From: Apostichopus japonicus
Lineage: Eukaryota > Echinodermata > Holothuroidea > Aspidochirotida > Stichopodidae
NCBI RefSeq assembly: GCF_037975245.1
Contig: NC_092583.1
Location: 16,888,764-16,952,763 of the forward strand
Direction: 5' to 3'
DNA length: 64,000 bases
The position numbers and the translations under genes are program-made. Under the pieces are notes generated by a model that searched no databases, was not told where the DNA came from, and saw only the letters and a list, made by a program, of their open reading frames with translations. Positions 59,401-64,000 of the stretch are shown one piece after another; positions within the stretch are counted from its first letter, which is position 1; the number at the start of each line of letters is the position of its first letter.

Positions 59401-62400
59401 GCAATCAGGCATCCAATTTGTCGAAGACTGTAGTAATGGTTGTGAAAATGTTATCAACCTCAATATTATCTCGACAAGCCCCTGCCATAAATAATGAACT
59501 GTTCTTTCAAGTTGGTCATTTTAGCTATGGGGCCAACTTTGTAACTTTAAATATCCATGATTGAGGGCAGGAAGGCCAATTGCATGATTTGCATGTTCAA
59601 CCATGCATATGTCTTCAAATATTCACAGTAGAGAGATATTAATTATGCAGAACAAAATGAAATATTGTGAAAATATGATCATAGAAAATGATAATAATAA
59701 TAGACAAACACAGAAAAATGCTATAAATGTTCTAGGTTTATTTTGTCTGAAAGAAAAAGTGTTTAAGTTCAACTTACCGCGGAACTACAAAGCTTGCTCT
59801 CTCACAGTATATTCTGATTGTCTTTATTTTGTTAATTTGCAAAAAGCTTCAACGTTGCTCATTGCGGAATTTTTATCGTGCATATTCCTATTCGTACCAT
59901 TGTTATAAATAACAACACCGTTATATTCTGTTTCATCCAGTTACTATATAACAATTGTCTTTTGTCTTTTCCCTCTTTTGTTGTGATGCGACAATTGTCA
60001 TTTTACGATTTGCTGTATTACAATTTGAGCCGTACGTCATAAATTATATGACGGACATTGGCCTACCCTGCATATATAGGTATACGTGCATATTAGAAAG
60101 CGAAATACATATCATTTGAACGAGAAGAAATTAATTAGTCGAAGTTTGACGCTGACCTTAATCGAAGAACAAGAAATCAATGTTATTGAGAATTGTTTAA
60201 CCTATCCAAGGTTTGTTATAATATTGATCTTCAACCACATAAAGTAACATAGTTAAAAACCTGAAATTCTGTCGATGGGGATTGTAAGATGGTTTCGCTG
60301 AGGACACAGGAAATGACCTTTACTGTATCAGATGATTGAATAAGCAACAGAAATGTAACATTCAGTACTCCAAAATCGGTTTCAGTGTTTGTTACTTTAA
60401 TATGAACAAAATATAAAAATGTGCAAGAAATGTTGTACGTAAATCGTTCATATATATGTGAGGAAATTCAGTTCGTTCGTTTTAAGTAAAGAGTTTTTCG
60501 TTTTATAAGGAAGAAGAAACTATTGTGTCCATAAAAGTATTTAATGTTATTCCTATTTTTCTTTTGCAGTAAAATTATGTATTTTGATGTAAGCAATGAT
60601 AAGACATTTTATTTCTTGTATACGACACATTCAAAATATAAATACTTATGATGGTAGTTTTAATGCTATCGACTTGTCTGGAGTTATGTGAGATATCTCA
60701 GAGATGAGACAGTCAAATGGATTGGTACCCAGGATAGATGAGATTGAGGTCGGGAGGGGTCGAGATGGAGGGGTCGGGAGGGGTGGAGGTGGTTAATTAT
60801 AAATTCTTCGGAATGATTTAGTAAGGGACATGAAAAGTGGTCTAATTATTATCGACTGCATGTAAACAATCCCCTTGCATAACGATTTATACTCCCGACT
60901 GAAGATAGAGAAAGGGGCATGACCCACTCACCCCCCCCCTCCCCACACACACCACGGTGATGGATTGCATAGCATATACAGGGACAAACTATTACAATAT
61001 ACAATAAGCAACAGAATATGTATGTAAATAAATCGTTGCCTTCCTGAATATCACTTGTTCAAAGGCGTCGAACCCAGGTCGGGCCCGAGTACAAGTTTGT
61101 AACAAGGACCCCCTTTTCACTTTTCTGAAGTACGTTATGAAAATGAAAATACCATATTCTTTACTCCATTCTTTTCCTAGCCACTTAATTGACCTCTGAC
61201 CCGGGTCTGCACACTGAACCCCACACCCATCCCCTTGACAGACTTGCCTTGGCTTTTGCCAGATATCGTAGCCTACTTTATCGTTGTACTTCATTATAAA
61301 ACAAGGGTAAAACTTATCCTTACAGGCCTCGTTGTGACATTTCTCTTTACTAAAACCGAATACCAGAAATTTGTTATTATTATATATTAGAAGAACTTAA
61401 TCTGTCTGACGTTGTGTGTGGTTTTGCTTCATTTGTGACGTCAGTTGAGAGAGGGAAAGGGGGATGAAGGGGGCAGCAGAAATAACTCTACTCGGAATTG
61501 GATTCACTTCAACGTAACACAGTTTTAAGGATTTTTATAGGTTAACCCTAACCCCTATCATTGCGAGATTTGTGCTTTTAATAACTGTATTATTTTTTGT
61601 ACAGACTTTCAATAGGGCATCTAGAGTTTCTTGTTTTTCATCGCCGCCATTTTGAGATGCCGTGGCAGTATGAAAGAAGACAGATATGAACCGGTTATGG
61701 AGAAATAACAGAAAATCACTTCCAACGTGTCTTGTCTTATTTATACAGAGATCTTTTATCATACAAACTGAGACAAACTAGAAAGTTAACAAATATAAAT
61801 CGTTATCCAATTCATGTTACAAAGTGCGCATGTACAAATTCCTTTGGAACATTCAGTTTTACGAGGTTGAATTAATTTACAAAATATAAGGAAATAACCG
61901 TCTCGATATATTTGTACCCTTGGCAATACGACTTCGTCTCTATAAACAACGAAAATGACTGAAAATATTCCAGTAAAGGCAAGAGGAAATCTCGTTCGTC
62001 ACTCAGTTTAAGAGTTCATTCATGGAACGCCAACAGGAAGAGCAATCGTATAGTAACCTTTATGCGCTCCAAACCCGTCTGCCAGTTTGAACGTGCACGT
62101 GATTAGTTATGTACGAAGGTGATGTGAATTTTAAAGTATGAACATGCGCAGTAAGTTAATTATCGTGACGTATGAAAACATAGTATTCTCAACGAAGCGA
62201 TTAATTTGACAAAATAAAGTTTTAAAATTAAAACATGGAACATTTGAAGATTACTGTTTGATTGGAGTATTCTTTCAAATTTTCACTGACGTCAGAATGA
62301 TGGATATGTCAATAAATTGGCCACCGTGGGATTTGTTCTTGTCAACTAAAATCAGTCAAATTAAACGACTTAATTGCTTTCTTTCTATCGTTTTCGTCAA

Positions 62401-63874
62401 ATTGTGCTCTGTTGAAAGCAGATTTTGCGTTTACACGGACATTTTTTCAAACCTTCCAAGTCAACTATTACACAATGTAAGAGTTTAAATTGATCAAACT
62501 AAGACACATTCCGTAAGTTTTTGCATTAGACGGTAATTAATGAATTATTTACAGTTAGTATTAATCACATACAATAAACATGATTGCAAGATGAAAGAAT
62601 TACTCTATTATTTAAAAAAAAAATATTATTATTGATGATAATAACTTCACTGTTGTGAGATCTTTAGTATCAAAACAGTATCGATTAATTTATAAAAAAA
62701 AAAAATCAAATGAAAACTCGATAAAATGCGAGAATTTCAAATACTGACAGAGACCATTTCATCGGGTATAGTCATTCGTATTATCTAATAAAAATAATAT
62801 AAAGTTGAAGGATTTTCACGAGCATATAAAAGGAGGTGGGTGAAGGAGTACTTTACCCCCTCACCAAATAATTTGCTTATAAAAATATACATTTCAGTTT
62901 AATAACTCTTTCTAACATGTCTAAAAATTGCTAAGAGGAAAAAAATTGTCTATGCTGCAGATTTGAGGGGATTCACCTCTGGTCCGCTACCATGGTACAG
63001 CCTCCCTGTGGAATCATGTATGACGATCTAATAAAAGTACCAAAAACAGCAATAACTTCCTATATCCCCCTGGATCATTATTAGCTCTTGCATATGATAC
63101 ATAGTTTAGTACAACAACAAAATATCTAAGCGCCGATTTTTGAGAACTGATTGGAGCCTTAATTTCTTACAAGTTCATTTAATGAATATTAATCCGCGGG
63201 ATTAATTGCCCTAATTGTAATCTTATGTAAAATGATTAGGCCTATATATAAGTATATCCCTTTAGCAAACTCTTAGAAATAAAAATAGTGTGTATTCGGT
63301 TATGTTACGGATCTCCTGGATCCAACACGTTTATCCACCCCTCCTCCAAAGACCCCCCCCCCCCCACCCCACACCAGAATCTTGTAGTAGTTTACTGTGA
63401 AATTCAAGAACAAAGTAATCCTGTTAGGATAATATTTTTCAAACCTTTGAGACACGGCATGTTCTAATGCACGTCTAAATGATGATGAGCCGGTTAGGTC
63501 AGAAGGGGAAAGGGTTGCGTTGTGTCCAGTTGTCCAGTTCATAAGGAGGGCCACCCGCTTTGGGTACGTTAGTATACGTTACTGGGCAACCCATTACCTA
63601 TACTGTTATTAAGTACATATCACATTACTTATTATTCTTGTACACCTCATCAATTTTGAATACATTCTTCCTTTATATTCCATTGGAGGTACCGCCATGG
63701 CGAGTTCACAGACCTTCTCTTCTTCATTGTACATGAATCCATGGCACGACAATGGATGACATTGTAACCCACATCGACCAATTGTAGTCACTGTACTACG
63801 TGACATAAGAACACTGTTGCTAGGGATAAAGATACCAGAAGCAGGCACTCCGAAAAATACTCCAAGGTCAAGTC
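50163..63874 (-). CDS. secreted PAN/apple and C-type lectin multidomain protein, 3' part of gene
   Basis: Exons in transcript order: 63874-63629 (PAN-like), 57416-57021 (C-type lectin domain), 55873-55820, 52410-52351, 52217-52158, 51029-50967 (Thr-rich linkers), 50434-50163 (PAN-like, stop TAA). Every exon begins with two bases finishing a codon and all but the last end one base into a codon, so all are phase 1-1 and can be duplicated or skipped without frame change. This is typical of extracellular shuffled modules. The link between the 63.6-kb and 57.4-kb exons is inferred; they could belong to neighbouring paralogues. Signal peptide and 5' exons are not in the window. Binding target unknown. 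Confidence 0.65.
50967..51029 (-). CDS. Thr-rich linker exon, diverged
   Basis: 63 nt; acceptor attattttcag, donor CCAG|gtatat. Encodes (V)TTRNHETTEIRTFDESTQVP(G). The pattern TT..R.ETT...T.DEST..PG aligns with the other two linkers, so it is an older member of the same exon family. Confidence 0.55.
51650..51692. repeat. (GTAT)n microsatellite
   Basis: gtatgtatgtatatttgtatgtatgtatgta. Confidence 0.85.
52158..52217 (-). CDS. Thr-rich linker exon, copy 2
   Basis: 60 nt, the same residues and splice sites as 52351-52410. It arose by tandem duplication of exon plus flanking intron (see 52132-52497). Confidence 0.6.
52351..52410 (-). CDS. Thr-rich linker exon, copy 1
   Basis: 60 nt; acceptor cattttcccag, donor CCAG|gtaata. 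Encodes (A)TTTVRETTQYTTDGESTLP(G), a likely O-glycosylated linker. Identical in coding sequence to the exon at 52158-52217. Confidence 0.6.
54510..54945. repeat. 21-bp minisatellite (CCATGCATGGCCTTAGACTAA), about 20 units
   Basis: The period of 21 is seven codons, so both strands stay open (HGLRLTM on plus, MVSLRPC on minus), with no gene implied. Each unit carries the palindrome CCATGCATGG. Lies in the lectin gene intron between linkers 1 and 2. Confidence 0.95.
55820..55873 (-). CDS. linker exon
   Basis: 54 nt; acceptor tttcttacag, donor CTCAGG|gtaagt. Encodes (D)PACSYVPTTVKAEPTTQ, Thr/Pro-rich, following directly on the lectin domain. Fits phase 1-1. Confidence 0.55.
56147..56802. mobile_element. 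hAT-type non-autonomous element, perfect 8-bp TSD
   Basis: TIRs CAAGGGTGGCGGAAGC and (minus strand) CAAGGGCGGCGGAACC. The 8-mer AGTTAGGA occurs immediately on both sides (56139-56146 and 56803-56810), the hAT hallmark. Inside, from 56535, is a CAGGGGCGTAACCAGG end and the inverted shared module 'agcgccaccatcggttggcgcg', so another element inserted or was captured. In the lectin gene intron just 3' of the lectin exon. Confidence 0.85.
57021..57416 (-). CDS. C-type lectin-like domain exon
   Basis: 132 codons; acceptor ctttcgttag, donor ACCGAAG|gtaaac. Complete domain in one exon: VCPIDFPHQSNCSCYQVI, ISDARLKCESSSSHLVFIES, FYWIGLNGLEFD (WIGL motif), WDDGSTVQYFNFVDW, GDDSGCYKI, WHDHDCRDNLGYICE. 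The four canonical cysteines are present (KC with IC; SGC with HDC). The calcium/sugar motif is incomplete (EPF instead of EPN, WHD instead of WND), so classical calcium-dependent sugar binding is uncertain. Confidence 0.88.
57417..63628 (-). other. 6.2-kb interval between lectin exon and upstream PAN exon
   Basis: No phase-1 exon with a convincing motif was found. Contents: AT-rich DNA, GA-rich patch 57420-57470, the 59297 hairpin, a G-rich repeat near 60745-60795, and C runs at 60928-60937 and 63354-63365. An exon here could have been missed. Confidence 0.4.
59297..59336. repeat. perfect 19-bp inverted repeat, 2-base spacer
   Basis: CAGGGAGCTGCTACTCTAA, tg, TTAGAGTAGCAGCTCCCTG. No mismatch over 38 paired bases. 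Confidence 0.95.
63629..63874 (-). CDS. PAN/apple-like exon
   Basis: Acceptor ttttttgtacag, donor ATAATAA|gtaatg. Encodes (x)LDLGVFFGVPASGIFIP, then TTIGRCGLQCHPLSCHGFMY, NEEEKVCELAM and YSKLMRCTRII. Cys pattern CxxxCxxxxC...C...C fits PAN/apple folds. Strikingly parallel to the terminal exon at 50434-50163 in sequence and entry phase. The gtaatg donor was chosen over an earlier gtgtac because it keeps the last Cys and the phase. Confidence 0.65.
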
Positions 63875-64000
63875 CTGTACAAAAAAATCGAAAGGTTAGA
63901 ATAGGACAGGACGGTAAAGGGAACAAAACAGGACACAAAGACGACACAACATAAACCAAGGGTAGCAGTTGTACTGTAAAATAATCAGACATGAACATTG

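Noticed and set aside
60992-61294. Minus-strand frame with CQGDGCGVQCADPGQ
   Set aside because: The Cys-rich start is not followed by a domain pattern, and no phase-1 splice pair was seen.
63300-63554. Minus-strand frame MALLMNWTTGHNATLS...
   Set aside because: No acceptor in the right phase, no known domain, and it runs into a G-rich tract; a weak exon cannot be excluded.

Overview
This is a stretch of animal nuclear genome. Coding sequence is sparse and split by GT/AG introns, and the intergenic and intronic DNA is AT-rich and full of repeats. The transposon mix (Penelope-like elements with a GIY-YIG nuclease, a CR1/L2-type LINE, a tRNA-derived SINE, hAT-type and TTAA-flanked non-autonomous DNA elements) and a lectin gene built from PAN/apple and C-type lectin exons suggest a marine invertebrate. 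An echinoderm or other non-vertebrate deuterostome is plausible, but the taxon is inferred and not proven. No bacterial or viral gene was seen.

Three protein genes could be assembled exon by exon, with matching reading frame at every junction except the unresolved link between the first two recognised lectin-gene exons. (1) Plus strand, 435-13118: the last seven coding exons of a La-related protein 4 (LARP4/4B) gene. The La module and RRM lie to the left of the window. Its last intron holds a Penelope-like fragment and a LINE fragment, and it is followed by about 12 kb without recognisable transposons that may include a very long 3' UTR. (2) Minus strand, 45405-34234: a four-exon gene for a predicted 300-residue protein. 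It starts MGNCCSC (a myristoylation/palmitoylation-type N-terminus), has a low-complexity middle with a run of seven lysines, and ends in an R-SNARE-like helix with a zero-layer arginine. I do not recognise this architecture, and it is the best candidate here for something undescribed. (3) Minus strand, from at least 63874 down to 50163: a secreted multidomain protein with a PAN/apple-like exon, a C-type lectin exon, four short Thr-rich linker exons and a terminal PAN-like exon. All junctions are phase 1. One linker exon has been tandemly duplicated, apparently recently. The 5' end is not in the window.

Layout: 0-13 kb LARP4 exons, with a 300-bp pyrimidine repeat; 13-25 kb possible 3' UTR and intergenic DNA; 25-34 kb repeats (SINE, TTAA element, hAT-type element, a 0.75-kb array of a 24-bp unit); 34-45 kb the SNARE-like gene, whose large first coding intron carries a 2.3-kb composite DNA element and a second TTAA element; 46-50 kb Penelope fragment and gene-poor DNA; 50-64 kb the lectin gene, with intronic minisatellite, hAT element and a perfect hairpin. 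Three minus-strand hammerhead-ribozyme-like motifs (11.4, 46.0 and 49.5 kb) mark Penelope 3' ends.
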